Shown here: positions 17,843 through 26,673 of the stretch, one piece after another
Layout: every line of letters begins with the position of its first letter
Position numbering within the stretch: the stretch's first letter is position 1
From: Acaryochloris sp. IP29b_bin.176
Lineage (GTDB): Bacteria > Cyanobacteriota > Cyanobacteriia > Thermosynechococcales > Thermosynechococcaceae
Reading direction: 5' to 3'
DNA length: 49,826 nt
NCBI GenBank assembly: GCA_028285315.1
Contig: JANQPU010000240.1
Coordinates: 1-49,826, forward strand
Notes under the pieces: model-generated
Databases searched by the model: none
What the model saw: the letters and a program-made list of their open reading frames with translations, nothing else
Told to the model about the DNA's origin: nothing
Made by a program: the position numbers and the translations under genes

Positions 17843-18078
17843 TGAAAGGTGCTATGACGAAGGGATACAGATTGTGGCGATGATTTCTGGGGATTAGATC
17901 TTACCTGGTTCATCACGGTCATCACCAAAGGAATCGTGAACAACACAAATAAGCCAATCGCTGCCCATTGGAAAATGGCCGGACGGCGACGACCTTTGGT
18001 GGGAAACTCACAACTGAGGCAAATTTCTGCTTCAGTGCTATTCAAAGCACCACACACTCGGCAGGGTTCTAAGGCCAT
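17839..18078 (-). CDS. Small membrane protein with an N-terminal zinc ribbon
   Basis: The 79-residue product has two CxxC pairs (CRVC at about 6-9 and CLSC at about 20-23), which form a likely zinc ribbon. A basic stretch (KGRRRPAIF) and one membrane segment (about 38-56, AAIGLFVLFTIPLVMTVM) follow. The zinc ribbon would face the cytoplasm. Its TGA overlaps the ATG of the serine protease gene, so the two are co-translated. The function is unknown. The context suggests it assists or regulates the exported protease, for example by membrane recruitment, but the sequence does not show this. The family is not recognised beyond the zinc-ribbon type. Confidence 0.78.
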   Translation of the reverse strand: MALEPCRVCGALNSTEAEICLSCEFPTKGRRRPAIFQWAAIGLFVLFTIPLVMTVMNQVRSNPQKSSPQSVSLRHSTFQ

Positions 18079-18125
18079 AGCGAAACACCCATAGATGTTT
18101 TTCTCATCTTAGTCTAGACAAATCT

Positions 18126-18153
18126 TCTCATTGAATAGACTAAAGCAATGAGA
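18126..18153 (-). terminator. Possible terminator hairpin after the nitroreductase gene
   Basis: TCTCATTG (18126-18133) pairs with CAATGAGA (18146-18153). It overlaps a second repeat, TTAGTCTA (18109-18116) with TAGACTAA (18136-18143). It lies 48 nt after the minus-strand nitroreductase stop. The T-tail is weak, so the call is tentative. Confidence 0.4.
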
Positions 18154-18201
18154 TATCTAGATCGAACCCTGCTGCACCTTAATCGTGATAGGCAATGTGC
18201 C

Positions 18202-18858
18202 TTAGGTAATTTGAGCAACCATATCTTCTTGCTTAAACCTAACTTTAGGCAGACGAGCATATTTATCTTCCGGGTGACGATACCCAGCAGGACAGACGAC
18301 AACCGAGGAATATTCTGTTGCCGTTAAACCCAAGACCTCATCATATTTGGCTGAGATAAATCCTTCCATTGGGCAGGTATCAATTCCCAGGACGGCAGCA
18401 CTGGTCATCAATTGTCCCAACGCGATATAGACTTGTCGGGCTGCCCAGTCATCCACATCAAACTTGGGATCCTGAGGATGTTCTAAAAAAGTCTTGATGA
18501 TATTGGCAAACCCTGTCAGCGATTCCACAGCAACTTGGCGAACCTCAGATGTGCGCTGCATATACCGATCGACATCATCGGCATTGACCGCTTTTTTGAT
18601 CGCCAAAACGACTAAATGGGAGGCATCAACCACTTGCCTTTGTCCAAAGGAAAATTCCAGGAGTTGCTGTCGCAGTTGAGGATTACGAACAACGAAAAAT
18701 TTCCACGGCTGTAGTCCAAAGGAAGAGGGAGTCAAAACCAAGCTTTTTTCTAAGGCATCCCAAATGGGTTCCGGGATTTTTTGAGAGGGGTCAAATTGCT
18801 TAGTCGCATAGCGCCATTGCAATTGCTGAATGAGTTGTTCTGGAGAAAGGGTTGACAT
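18202..18858 (-). CDS. Nitroreductase-family NAD(P)H oxidoreductase
   Basis: The 218-residue product is a flavin (FMN) nitroreductase-fold enzyme. It has the N-terminal RYATKQFDPSQKIP, the PSSFGLQPWKFFVV signature and ALGQLMTSAAVLGIDTCPMEGF. The C-terminal VVVCPAGYRHPEDKYARLPKVR is typical of the NfsB-like branch, where a C-terminal Lys/Arg contributes to FMN binding. It should be a cytoplasmic dimer reducing quinones, nitro compounds or similar electrophiles with NAD(P)H; the physiological substrate is unknown. The ATG at 18858 fits the family start. It is monocistronic by spacing. Confidence 0.92.
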   Translation of the reverse strand: MSTLSPEQLIQQLQWRYATKQFDPSQKIPEPIWDALEKSLVLTPSSFGLQPWKFFVVRNPQLRQQLLEFSFGQRQVVDASHLVVLAIKKAVNADDVDRYMQRTSEVRQVAVESLTGFANIIKTFLEHPQDPKFDVDDWAARQVYIALGQLMTSAAVLGIDTCPMEGFISAKYDEVLGLTATEYSSVVVCPAGYRHPEDKYARLPKVRFKQEDMVAQIT

Positions 18859-19009
18859 GGTTGTAGGGTAAGACCGACAGGATCACTGTAAATGATGCAG
18901 AGAATAGTGGGCAGCCTCTGTCAATACCAATAGGCATGATTTGAGCCCCTTGGTTGGGTAAGGACTCAATATCATCTAAATTCTCTGTATAAGAAGGACT
19001 GCCGTTGTA

Positions 19010-20488
19010 CTATCCCATCACCCAATTCACCAGGGTGCGAACGGCAAATCCTGTAGCTCCCACATTGAGGTAGCCATTTTCTTTTTCAGTCCAGACTGGA
19101 CCTGCGACATCTAAATGAGCCCAAGGCGTTTTCTCAACATATTGCTTGAGGAATAAAGCAGCTGTAATGGAGCCACCGGGGCGGGGACCCGTATTTTTCA
19201 TATCTGCGATGGGCGATTTCAACCCTTCAAAATACTTTTCTTCTAAGGGCATCCGCCAAAACTTTTCCCCTGCTTGTTCAGATGCCTGGGTAAGCTCTTC
19301 TGCCAAGCTATCTTCCGGGGTCCACATACCGGCAATATCGTTGCCTAAGGCGACAATACAGGCTCCCGTTAAAGTAGCCAAATCGACGATGGCATCAACC
19401 TCTTGTTTTTCAGCAAATACCAATGCATCGGCCAGAGTTAGCCGCCCTTCAGCATCTGTATTATTGATTTCGATGGTCTTGCCATTGGATGCAGTGAGAA
19501 TATCGCCGGGATGGAGGGCATGACCACTAATCATGTTCTCGGCGGCTGCCACAATAAAATGGACTTCGACATCGGGTTTGAGTTGACCAATTGCTTTGGC
19601 AGCACCCAAGGTTGCACCAGAGCCAGCCATATCCATTTTCATGGTTTCAATACCGCTGCCACTGACCTTGAGATTGAGACCGCCTGAGTCAAACGTGACG
19701 CCTTTACCAACAATGGCAAGTTTCCGACGAGGTGTACCATTCGGCTTATAAGTGAGGTGGATAAACTTAGGAGGCAGATCGGAGGCTAAGGAAACACCGA
19801 GAAAAGCCCCCATGCCCTGAGCTTCGCATTCTTCCCGCTCTAAAACTTCCAAGGTAAGCCCGTGTTCGGTAGCAATTTGGGCCGCAGTTTCTGCTAAGAC
19901 ACTAGGGGTGACGACATTAGCTGGAGCAGCCACTAATTCGCGTGTCAGAATGACCCCTGCACAAATTTGTTGTGCTGTTTCAATCGCCTCAGCTTGATTA
20001 GCAACCCCTAATAAGCTGATTTCTTGAGGGTACTCACCGGACTGATGTACTTCAGGATCGGACTTAAAGCGGTGATCTTGGTGCAAGGCCAGTTCAATAC
20101 CTTCAGCCATTGCTTGGGTTGAGGCTGTAGCCTCATCGTTCCACAGGGGTAACTGGAGGCCAGCCGAGGCCGCTTTTTGCTTTTGGGTTGTTTTGGCAAA
20201 GGAAGCGGCTGCCTGCCGAAGACTCTCTAAGGTGAAGGTCTCTTTTGCCCCAAGGCCAATGAGCATAACTTTACAGATGGGGCTTTGTCCGGCTATTCGG
20301 GTCCAAGGCTGTTCCCCAGATTTTCCTTTAAACTCAGTTTCACGGATCAGATCTTGCAAAACCTCTTCAAGGTGTGGGTTTAACTGTGCCAGAGAAGTTT
20401 CTATATCAGTGGAATCTTCAAAAAAACCAATGCCTAGATAATCTCCTGACCAGTCTGCAGCTGACGTATCACTTGCCTGAATCTTCAT
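19010..20488 (-). CDS. pepA: Leucyl aminopeptidase (M17 family)
   Basis: The 492-residue product is a di-metal (Zn/Mn) aminopeptidase that removes N-terminal residues from peptides in the cytoplasm. The N-terminal macro-like domain is followed by the catalytic domain with [14 protein letters not shown] and [14 protein letters not shown] (M17 signature). [14 protein letters not shown] and [13 protein letters not shown] complete the site. The chain ends with the family HLDVAGP and [13 protein letters not shown]. The start is taken at the ATG at 20488; a TTG two codons upstream (20494) keeps the frame. A 350-bp gap separates it from ddl. PepA proteins also bind DNA in some bacteria, but nothing here shows that. 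Confidence 0.96.
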   Translation of the reverse strand: MKIQASDTSAADWSGDYLGIGFFEDSTDIETSLAQLNPHLEEVLQDLIRETEFKGKSGEQPWTRIAGQSPICKVMLIGLGAKETFTLESLRQAAASFAKTTQKQKAASAGLQLPLWNDEATASTQAMAEGIELALHQDHRFKSDPEVHQSGEYPQEISLLGVANQAEAIETAQQICAGVILTRELVAAPANVVTPSVLAETAAQIATEHGLTLEVLEREECEAQGMGAFLGVSLASDLPPKFIHLTYKPNGTPRRKLAIVGKGVTFDSGGLNLKVSGSGIETMKMDMAGSGATLGAAKAIGQLKPDVEVHFIVAAAENMISGHALHPGDILTASNGKTIEINNTDAEGRLTLADALVFAEKQEVDAIVDLATLTGACIVALGNDIAGMWTPEDSLAEELTQASEQAGEKFWRMPLEEKYFEGLKSPIADMKNTGPRPGGSITAALFLKQYVEKTPWAHLDVAGPVWTEKENGYLNVGATGFAVRTLVNWVMG

Positions 20489-20838
20489 CCTCAACCCATA
20501 TCCTTCAATCTGTATGTTTAAACCGTAAGTGGTCGACTTTGCGGGATGATCCTCCCAGAAGCCAAGTTGTAATCCTGATCATAACGTGGCTTTTAACGCT
20601 AAGTCCTAGCACTTTGAGGATGATAACGGGCTGACAAGGTAGTCTATATCAGGGATAGTGCTATTATCCCTTGTTGAAACCTGAGCTGTTAGTGGGGCTT
20701 CAATTGCATTACACGGCTTGGCAAACTTTGGTGAGCAGTAATCATCTAGCTTGCTATCGCAGAAAGTTGACCAGAACCCATAACCCCTGTCTATCTAAAA
20801 AGCACAGCCTTTCTGACCCTACATTTTGATAGACCTAG
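20489..20838. other. 350-bp gap between pepA and ddl
   Basis: No reading frame of note is present. A small hairpin AGGGATA (20651-20657) with TATCCCT (20665-20671) and a 7-nt loop is the only structure seen. It could serve as part of a terminator for the ddl gene, which ends at 20839 on the minus strand, or as an operator for pepA. Confidence 0.5.
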
Positions 20839-21897
20839 CTAATCGGAGGCAGCATGGTACTCCACAGCCAGTTGAATCAGACGATCTACTAAGTCAGGAA
20901 AACTAACCCCTGCCGCTTCCCACAGTCGGGGATACATACTCGTTGTGGTAAACCCAGGTAGTGTATTGATCTCATTGATCAAGACTTCTCTTGTAGACTC
21001 CACATAAAAGAAATCCACCCGAGACAAGCCTGCCGCATCTACCGCAATAAAAGCATCGATCGCCATCTCTTGAATTTTTCGGGTAATGTTCTCTGGCAAC
21101 GGGGCCGGAATGTGGAGGCTAGCCTGTCCTTCCGTATATTTCGTTTCGTAGTCATAGAAATCGCTATCAAAGCTAATTTCTCCCACCACCGAAGCACGGG
21201 GTTGACCATTACCGAGGACCGCACATTCTACTTCCCGAGCCACAATCCCCGCCTCCACAACAATACGGCGATCAAACGTGGCGGCGCTGTCTAAGGCAGC
21301 CTCTAACTCTGATCGGGTTCTGACTTTGGAAATACCAACGGAAGATCCCAAGTTAGCGGGTTTGACAAAGTTGGGATAGCCAATCTCTTCGTCGATGCGA
21401 TCGCACAACTTCGTAAACACACAAGGATCCGACCAGACCTGTTCTCGGGTCACTGGTATATACTTCACCTGAGGCAACTCAGCCGCTGCAAACACTGTTT
21501 TCATGGCAATTTTATCCATGCCAGTGGCTGACCCTAACACCCCTGAACCAACATAGGGTACTTGCATCAGCTGCAATAGTCCTTGTATCGTGCCATCCTC
21601 TCCATTGGGACCATGCAAGATGGGAAACCAAACATCGATAGTGGCTACGGAATCGGGAAAATGCCAGCGACTACCTTCTTCTGCTTGATCTTGAGGTTTC
21701 CTCGTCTCTAGCACTTGGTTAGCAACCTGACCTGACTGCCAACAACCATTTTTATGGATGTAAAAGGGAACCACTTCATACTTATCTGGGTTAGGGGCAG
21801 TCTGGAGAGCACCGCAGATGGCTTTCGCTGAGGTGATTGATACTTCATGCTCTCCAGAGCACCCCCCAAACACTAAACCCACTCGCAATTTCTCCAC
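20839..21897 (-). CDS. ddl: D-alanine--D-alanine ligase
   Basis: Ddl makes the D-Ala-D-Ala dipeptide for peptidoglycan using ATP. The 352-residue product has [19 protein letters not shown] at the N-terminus and [14 protein letters not shown]. The ATP-grasp parts are [14 protein letters not shown] and [26 protein letters not shown], with the metal-binding Glu/Asn. The GTG at 21897 has AGGGAG 6 nt upstream and begins [10 protein letters not shown] longer frame from a TTG at 21921 lacks such a site. It is the long form (about 350-370 residues) typical of cyanobacteria. Its upstream gap of about 140 bp reaches the HAD gene. Confidence 0.96.
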   Translation of the reverse strand: MEKLRVGLVFGGCSGEHEVSITSAKAICGALQTAPNPDKYEVVPFYIHKNGCWQSGQVANQVLETRKPQDQAEEGSRWHFPDSVATIDVWFPILHGPNGEDGTIQGLLQLMQVPYVGSGVLGSATGMDKIAMKTVFAAAELPQVKYIPVTREQVWSDPCVFTKLCDRIDEEIGYPNFVKPANLGSSVGISKVRTRSELEAALDSAATFDRRIVVEAGIVAREVECAVLGNGQPRASVVGEISFDSDFYDYETKYTEGQASLHIPAPLPENITRKIQEMAIDAFIAVDAAGLSRVDFFYVESTREVLINEINTLPGFTTTSMYPRLWEAAGVSFPDLVDRLIQLAVEYHAASD

Positions 21898-22034
21898 TGT
21901 TAACTCCCTGGCACACGTCAATCCAGATAGACTATCACAACCGCATAGAGATTACGGCAACTTCAGCTTAGTTGCCACAGCCAACGCCACTCTACAGGTT
22001 ATTAATCAGCACTAATGACTGAATTTAATAGTAT

Positions 22035-22778
22035 TCAGAGCACAAACAGCCTAGACTCGCAAAAATCAGCGCGAAATTGACTCCATTCGCTAATTGAAAT
22101 CACCCCTTCAGTTGGGGGCGCATATGAAGGGCGTTCCTGCGAACGATCGAAATAGAGACCTCTCATTCCTAGATCTTGAGGAGCCAGAACATCATTAAGG
22201 AGATGATCGCCCACAAACAAAATCCTGTGACGATCAGACTCGGAGATATGTGCTAAATCACAGGCCACATCGTAGATCTGTGGACCCGGTTTTCGCCAAC
22301 CACAAACTGCACTATCCAACACAAAATCAAAATAGGACCGTAAACCAAAACTCTCTAGTAATTCTGTCGGCCACTCTTGAATATAAAAGTTGGACACCAC
22401 TCCCATCCGTACGCGACCATGCCAAAATTGGAGCATTTCCTTCACGCCATTCGGCAAACGCAAGGATTTTTGATAACACACACGAAACCGATTCACCATT
22501 TCCGCCGCTAACGTTTCAATTTCCCCAAAGGGAATAGATGGCGCTTTCTCTTGCAGGACGGCTTGGTATCGATCGCTCATGAGGATTTCCCGATGTTCAG
22601 AATGCCACTGGCGGTTCCGCCAGGAATGGTAATCTTGCCGAAATTCAGCTGCAGAAGAATATAGACCCACCTCAGCAGGAAATGAGTAGACTGGCAGAAG
22701 CGCTAACTCTTCTCCAGTCTGATCAAAATCATCAATGAGGGTATTAAAGCAATCAAAAAAGATCCAATCAAAGGCCAC
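22035..22778 (-). CDS. HAD-superfamily hydrolase
   Basis: The 247-residue product has the HAD motifs. Motif I is FFDCFNTLID, with the nucleophile Asp and the second acid position replaced by Asn (DxN rather than DxD). Motif II is GVVSNFY, motif III is GWRKPGPQIY and motif IV is ILFVGDHLLNDV. A helical cap lies between motifs I and II, as in the subfamily I (L-2-haloacid dehalogenase/phosphatase-like) members. Loss of the second Asp fits a dehalogenase-like or non-phosphatase member; the substrate is unknown. It starts at a GTG (22778). It is minus-strand, like its neighbours, but spaced from them. Confidence 0.85.
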   Translation of the reverse strand: MAFDWIFFDCFNTLIDDFDQTGEELALLPVYSFPAEVGLYSSAAEFRQDYHSWRNRQWHSEHREILMSDRYQAVLQEKAPSIPFGEIETLAAEMVNRFRVCYQKSLRLPNGVKEMLQFWHGRVRMGVVSNFYIQEWPTELLESFGLRSYFDFVLDSAVCGWRKPGPQIYDVACDLAHISESDRHRILFVGDHLLNDVLAPQDLGMRGLYFDRSQERPSYAPPTEGVISISEWSQFRADFCESRLFVL

Positions 22779-22943
22779 AGCTTTGCTCGTCCCAATCCCT
22801 GCCGAGCCAGTGTATCAGAAGACTCTCTAGGAATAAAGCTCATTTGAGTATAGCTATCTGACGCTGCCAATTCACGGATTGGAACTTCTTGAGGCCCCCT
22901 TTTTTTCAGGGCAGGGGATTGCCCATATCCAGATCACAGCTTC

Positions 22944-22965
22944 ATACCTTATTCATCTAAGGTAT
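22944..22965. repeat. Hairpin downstream of the KaiB-like gene
   Basis: ATACCTTA (22944-22951) and TAAGGTAT (22958-22965) make a perfect 8-bp stem with a 6-nt loop. It lies 28 nt beyond the minus-strand stop at 22993. There is no T-run directly after it, so it is a weak terminator candidate. Confidence 0.45.
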
Positions 22966-22992
22966 TCAGGAATTATGCAACATCAGTCGCAG

Positions 22993-23826
22993 CTATGTCT
23001 CCCTAGTGGATGTTCCCAGGTCCATTGCATCCAGCAATTGGATGATGGTATCGGTTTCTAATTGGCTACCCACCAGCCGACGTAAAGGCTTTGGCCATAC
23101 CTTGATTAAAGTTGGTGTTGCCGCAATTTGATCTGCTTCAGCACGTTCGGGATGCTTGGCAACATCAATCACTTTCAAGGTATAAGGTACATCTAAAACC
23201 TGATCGAGAAGCTGATGTAGATTTTCCAGAATACTGGTGGTGTGGGGATTGTGGCCAGCCACAAATAGACGTAAAACATAGCCCTGGGGCACATCAGTCT
23301 CAGTGTTATCCAACTGAACCGTTTCCGTCTCTTGATCAAGCTGTTCCATCACACTTCGCTGCAGCAGTGTATTGTTTGTCGGACTAGGAATCGTTGACAA
23401 TTGGTCTAAACGAATCACTAAATTGTGATGCTGCCAGAGTTGGGGAAAGCGCTGTTGATAACTGTTGAGGACCACTGAGTCACAAATCTCATGGGGGGTA
23501 GTAATTATCTGCCAATGTTCTGCTGACAGATCAAATAGCATATTCAGCACACTTCGATATCGCCACACGCGAGGATAGACTTCAGCCGAAATTTGGAGCT
23601 GTTGAGTATGAGGATGCAGCCATCGATCCAAAGTCGCCGTGTAGCAAGGCACCAGAAATAGCGGCGGTTCCGGCAAATGTAGCAATGTTTGCAACGCTTG
23701 ACATAGCTGGAAGTGCCAATGGCCTTGCTTGCTTGGATCCACACAATAAATGAGGTCTCCCCCAGGTGTGAACAGGGCGAGACCTTTATAGAGAAAGGGG
23801 AGTGGTTGCGATCGCAAGGTATTCAC
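22993..23826 (-). CDS. KaiB-fold protein with an unknown N-terminal domain, next to pilT
   Basis: The 277-residue product has an N-terminal domain of about 140 residues that I do not recognise (PFLYKGLALFTPGGDLIYCV, and VLNMLFDLSAEHWQIITTPHE), and an acidic linker. The C-terminal KaiB/SasA-type thioredoxin-like domain spans about 182-270. Its signature follows KaiB closely: YVLRLFVAGHNPHTTSILENL, LKVIDVAKHPERAEADQI and AATPTLIKVWPKPLRRLVG. In KaiB this surface binds KaiC; the related SasA domain also docks on KaiC. Here it is fused to an unknown domain and sits 74 nt after pilT on the same strand, probably in one operon. A link between the clock or a KaiC-like ATPase and type IV pili is a hypothesis. 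GTG start at 23826. Confidence 0.8.
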   Translation of the reverse strand: MNTLRSQPLPFLYKGLALFTPGGDLIYCVDPSKQGHWHFQLCQALQTLLHLPEPPLFLVPCYTATLDRWLHPHTQQLQISAEVYPRVWRYRSVLNMLFDLSAEHWQIITTPHEICDSVVLNSYQQRFPQLWQHHNLVIRLDQLSTIPSPTNNTLLQRSVMEQLDQETETVQLDNTETDVPQGYVLRLFVAGHNPHTTSILENLHQLLDQVLDVPYTLKVIDVAKHPERAEADQIAATPTLIKVWPKPLRRLVGSQLETDTIIQLLDAMDLGTSTRET

Positions 23827-23900
23827 AGATCTAAATTCAGGCAGTCAATGTCAGGCTAAAGACTTATCAGATACCTTACAACAGACCTCCTCATGCCTGA

Positions 23901-25235
23901 CTAGATACGTCCCCTTAGGATCTGGGCCATCTCATTCGGCTTAGGCGACATTTCAAGGGCCGTCTCTTCATCAATGCGACCTTCTTCATAGAGGTTATGG
24001 AGGCACTGATTCATGGTAACCATGCCGTCGTAACTACACTGAGGAATCATGGCTTCCACTTCCTCCACGTCACCCCGCAGGATGTAATCCTTAATGGCGT
24101 CAGTGTTAATCATGATTTCATGAATCGCGGCTCGCTTGCCATCTGTTGTTCGTACCAAAGATTGAGCAATAACAGCTACCAATGATTCTGCTACTTGAAC
24201 CCGCATAGGCTCTTGTTCTTCTGGTCTGTAGAGGTTGAGAATTCTCTCAATCGTCTTCACCGCACTGTTGGTATGCAAGGTTCCGAATACCAAGTGACCT
24301 GTCTGAGCTGCTTTGAGGGCTGTATTCACTGTTTCTCGGTCCCGCATTTCCCCAATCAGAATGACATCGGGGTCTTCTCGCAAGGAAGCTTTCAGGGCAT
24401 TATCAAATTTTTTCGTATGAATGCCCACTTCCCGTTGGCGAATCATCGCTTTACGGCTTTGATGCACAAATTCAATCGGATCTTCAATAGAGATGATATG
24501 TTTGGGCATCTCAGTATTGATGTAATCCACCATTGCTGCCAAAGTCGTGGACTTACCTGATCCAGTCGGACCCGTTACCAAAATCAAGCCCTTGTGATAG
24601 TGGCATAAGTCCTGAAAAACCAAAGGCAGGTTCAGATCCTCTAGGGTCAAAATCTTCAGTGGAATCAGTCGAAGAACCATGGCTGGTCCCTTCAGACTGA
24701 TGAAAACATTAATACGGACCCGAGCCATTCCATCATATTGAGTAGCTCCATCATATTCTTGATTGGCGTGAAACCGCTGAATTTCTTCAGGGGTCAAGAT
24801 TTCTTCTAACCAATATTCAAATGTGGCGTCGTCGGTAACAGGATGATGGGAAATTTCTAGGCGACCGCGATCGCGAAAGCGAGGCACTTCACCCACACCC
24901 AGATGAATATCAGAAAAATTATTCTCAAAAGCTTCGCGGACCAGTTGTTCCAAAGTAACTCCCGTTCCTGGCGGCCGACCTCGCATTTGCAATGTGGATT
25001 GGGTCGGTTCACCATTGTCCACCGATGTTTCCCCATACCCTGCATAGGGCTGCGTTTGCGGAAATGCCGTAGGGGCCTCTGGTGCCTGAGGCGATGCGTC
25101 AACCACTTTCGTGGGGGTGGCAATCATTTCTGTTTCCATCGCATCTCCCTCCATGCGGTGATCGCGATGAGGAGGAGGGACAGCTGGTAGTGGGGCAGGT
25201 GGGGGTGGAAAGGGTGGACGCTGATAATCTGTCAT
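23901..25235 (-). CDS. pilT: Type IV pilus retraction ATPase PilT
   Basis: PilT is the hexameric cytoplasmic ATPase that depolymerises type IV pili for twitching motility and DNA uptake. The 444-residue product has an unusual Pro-rich N-terminus of about 85 residues (PPFPPPPAPLPAVPPPH), then the PilT domain. Walker A is GPTGSGKST (222-230), the Asp-box region is around IISIEDPIEFVH and Walker B is VILIGEMRDRET (about 290-301). The His-box is AAQTGHLVFGTLHTNSA. The ATG at 25235 starts MTDYQRPP and has AGAGAAG upstream; an in-frame GTG 14 codons earlier is less likely. The Pro-rich extension is not in the compact PilT of model proteobacteria. It is followed by the KaiB-like gene. Confidence 0.93.
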   Translation of the reverse strand: MTDYQRPPFPPPPAPLPAVPPPHRDHRMEGDAMETEMIATPTKVVDASPQAPEAPTAFPQTQPYAGYGETSVDNGEPTQSTLQMRGRPPGTGVTLEQLVREAFENNFSDIHLGVGEVPRFRDRGRLEISHHPVTDDATFEYWLEEILTPEEIQRFHANQEYDGATQYDGMARVRINVFISLKGPAMVLRLIPLKILTLEDLNLPLVFQDLCHYHKGLILVTGPTGSGKSTTLAAMVDYINTEMPKHIISIEDPIEFVHQSRKAMIRQREVGIHTKKFDNALKASLREDPDVILIGEMRDRETVNTALKAAQTGHLVFGTLHTNSAVKTIERILNLYRPEEQEPMRVQVAESLVAVIAQSLVRTTDGKRAAIHEIMINTDAIKDYILRGDVEEVEAMIPQCSYDGMVTMNQCLHNLYEEGRIDEETALEMSPKPNEMAQILRGRI

Positions 25236-26115
25236 AGCAATACTTCTCTCAAGCAATGGACATACTGGTTCAAACACTCTTTAGTGCTCAAAGATGAAGC
25301 CAAAAGGGGTGATCTTACTCAATTTGCAACTGAAGGTCTGTCAAAAGTGTTCACCACCAACACCCAAAATTTAACGTTCTGGTTGGAATTGACGGAACCA
25401 AACTGCTTCCACCTAGCGAGAATCATTCCATTTTAAAGGGAGACAGCCCACCATCATCACAGGACAGTTAATCTATCTGAACCTGTTGATAGCTAACTCT
25501 CAATATCTAAGACCGAATTGCCCTTACCAACAGGCTGACCCCGTCAGGAAAGCCAGGACAATATTCAAGAATTTTTGATAAGTCAGTAGTTATTTATACG
25601 CATGTATAAATACTTATGCAATCCTTTTTCTACCCAAAAGCTCAACTTTATAAATCATCGCCCGTTACGAATCGATCAAAGGCCCTGAAAGAGTAACTAA
25701 AGGCTTTCATGCGTCCAGAGTTGTAAAAATCTTGTTGCTTGAAGGCAGCTCAACCAGGAATCCATAGGGTAAAACTGAGAAAATAAACAGGAAATATAAA
25801 TTAAGTTAATGATGGGGATCAAGCGGGCAGTCCAGATCTATCAATTTCTGTTGTCCTAATTTAAATACAATAAAAATCTTCAAACCCTTGCTGAAAGACT
25901 ATCATGGCAATCAAAAATCGTTCTATTTTACGAAAAATTTCAGTGTAAAAGAGATTAATATCGTCTTAACATCTTCACGTCAATGTAAATAATGTTGAAC
26001 AATCAACCAGCTTTGATACTTCCATTCTATATACTAAGAAAACTTGAATTTAAGACTTTGACGACACCTAATTAATCTGATTATTAGTCGCTGTTGGTTG
26101 GCGGGAGGAATAAAA
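25236..26115. promoter_or_regulatory. 880-bp AT-rich divergent intergenic region
   Basis: No reading frame is supported. The sequence is notably A/T-rich, especially from 25560 to 26090. It must hold the promoters for pilT (minus) and the small membrane protein gene (plus). One near-perfect dyad is seen (25591-25612, listed separately). No riboswitch or known RNA family was recognised. It could hold a small regulatory RNA. Confidence 0.5.
25591..25612. promoter_or_regulatory. 22-bp dyad, candidate operator
   Basis: TATTTATAC (25591-25599) and GTATAAATA (25604-25612) are perfect inverted repeats around the 4-nt centre GCAT. The size and symmetry suit a dimeric regulator. The protein is unknown. 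Confidence 0.45.
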
Positions 26116-26490
26116 ATGACATTGGCTGAAGCTTCTCACTTAAAGCAACAACATAGCTTTGTGTTTATTGCTAAGAGTTTTTTGATCTGGACTTTTACAT
26201 TGACGGTTTGTTGGCTGGTGGTGGGGTTCCCATTAGTGGTTTTGATGGCTACAGGCGGGGCATTAGCAGCCGTCGCGCTCCAGGCAGTCTTGCCCATGAG
26301 TGCTGTTGCTTTAGTTGCGGGTGGCATTCTGGCTGCTAATGCATTGGCGATCATAGTAGGTGCCGCTATGCTCACCTTCAAAGGGATCCATCCTCATGAA
26401 GTGCGTTGGTTACGCTGGCTCAACGGCAAAGCCAATCCCATTAGCAGCACCATTTACGCTGCTTGCCCACTAACATGCGATCGCACCTAG
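26116..26490 (+). CDS. Small membrane protein with hydrophobic hairpins
   Basis: The 124-residue product has three hydrophobic stretches (about 17-47, 52-66 and 67-86), which make two to three membrane segments rich in Ala, Val and Gly. A soluble C-terminus includes HPHEVRWLRWLNGK. The ATG at 26116 has an excellent site GGGAGGA (26104-26109) 6 nt upstream. The family is not recognised. It stands alone, with a long AT-rich region upstream and a terminator pair downstream, so it is probably regulated separately. Confidence 0.75.
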   Translation: MTLAEASHLKQQHSFVFIAKSFLIWTFTLTVCWLVVGFPLVVLMATGGALAAVALQAVLPMSAVALVAGGILAANALAIIVGAAMLTFKGIHPHEVRWLRWLNGKANPISSTIYAACPLTCDRT

Positions 26491-26533
26491 TTTTGGTGTT
26501 AGCATCTCAAATTTAATCCTGCGATCAAGATAA

Positions 26534-26575
26534 TAAAGAGCTGTAGATTTGCTTAAGAAATCTTACAGCTCTTTA
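26534..26575 (+). terminator. Long hairpin terminator after the membrane protein gene
   Basis: TAAAGAGCTGTAGATTT (26534-26550) pairs with AAATCTTACAGCTCTTTA (26558-26575) with one bulged base; the loop is GCTTAAG. It lies 44 nt after the stop of the small membrane protein gene. It has no long U-tract, but the stem is strong. Confidence 0.65.
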
Positions 26576-26609
26576 TCACTTTAAACATGAGCCTTCTTGA
26601 AGGTTTTAG

Positions 26610-26631
26610 CCCGGTTATGTGCCGGGTTTTT
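26610..26631 (+). terminator. Classic Rho-independent terminator
   Basis: CCCGG (26610-26614), loop TTATGTG, CCGGG (26622-26626), then TTTTT (26627-26631). It lies 42 nt upstream of the UDP-GlcNAc 2-epimerase start. It may be the second of two tandem terminators for the membrane protein gene, or an attenuator for the epimerase. Confidence 0.75.
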
Positions 26632-26673
26632 CAGTAGTATGGTCTCTAAGTCTTCCTAGTACCATCACTATTT

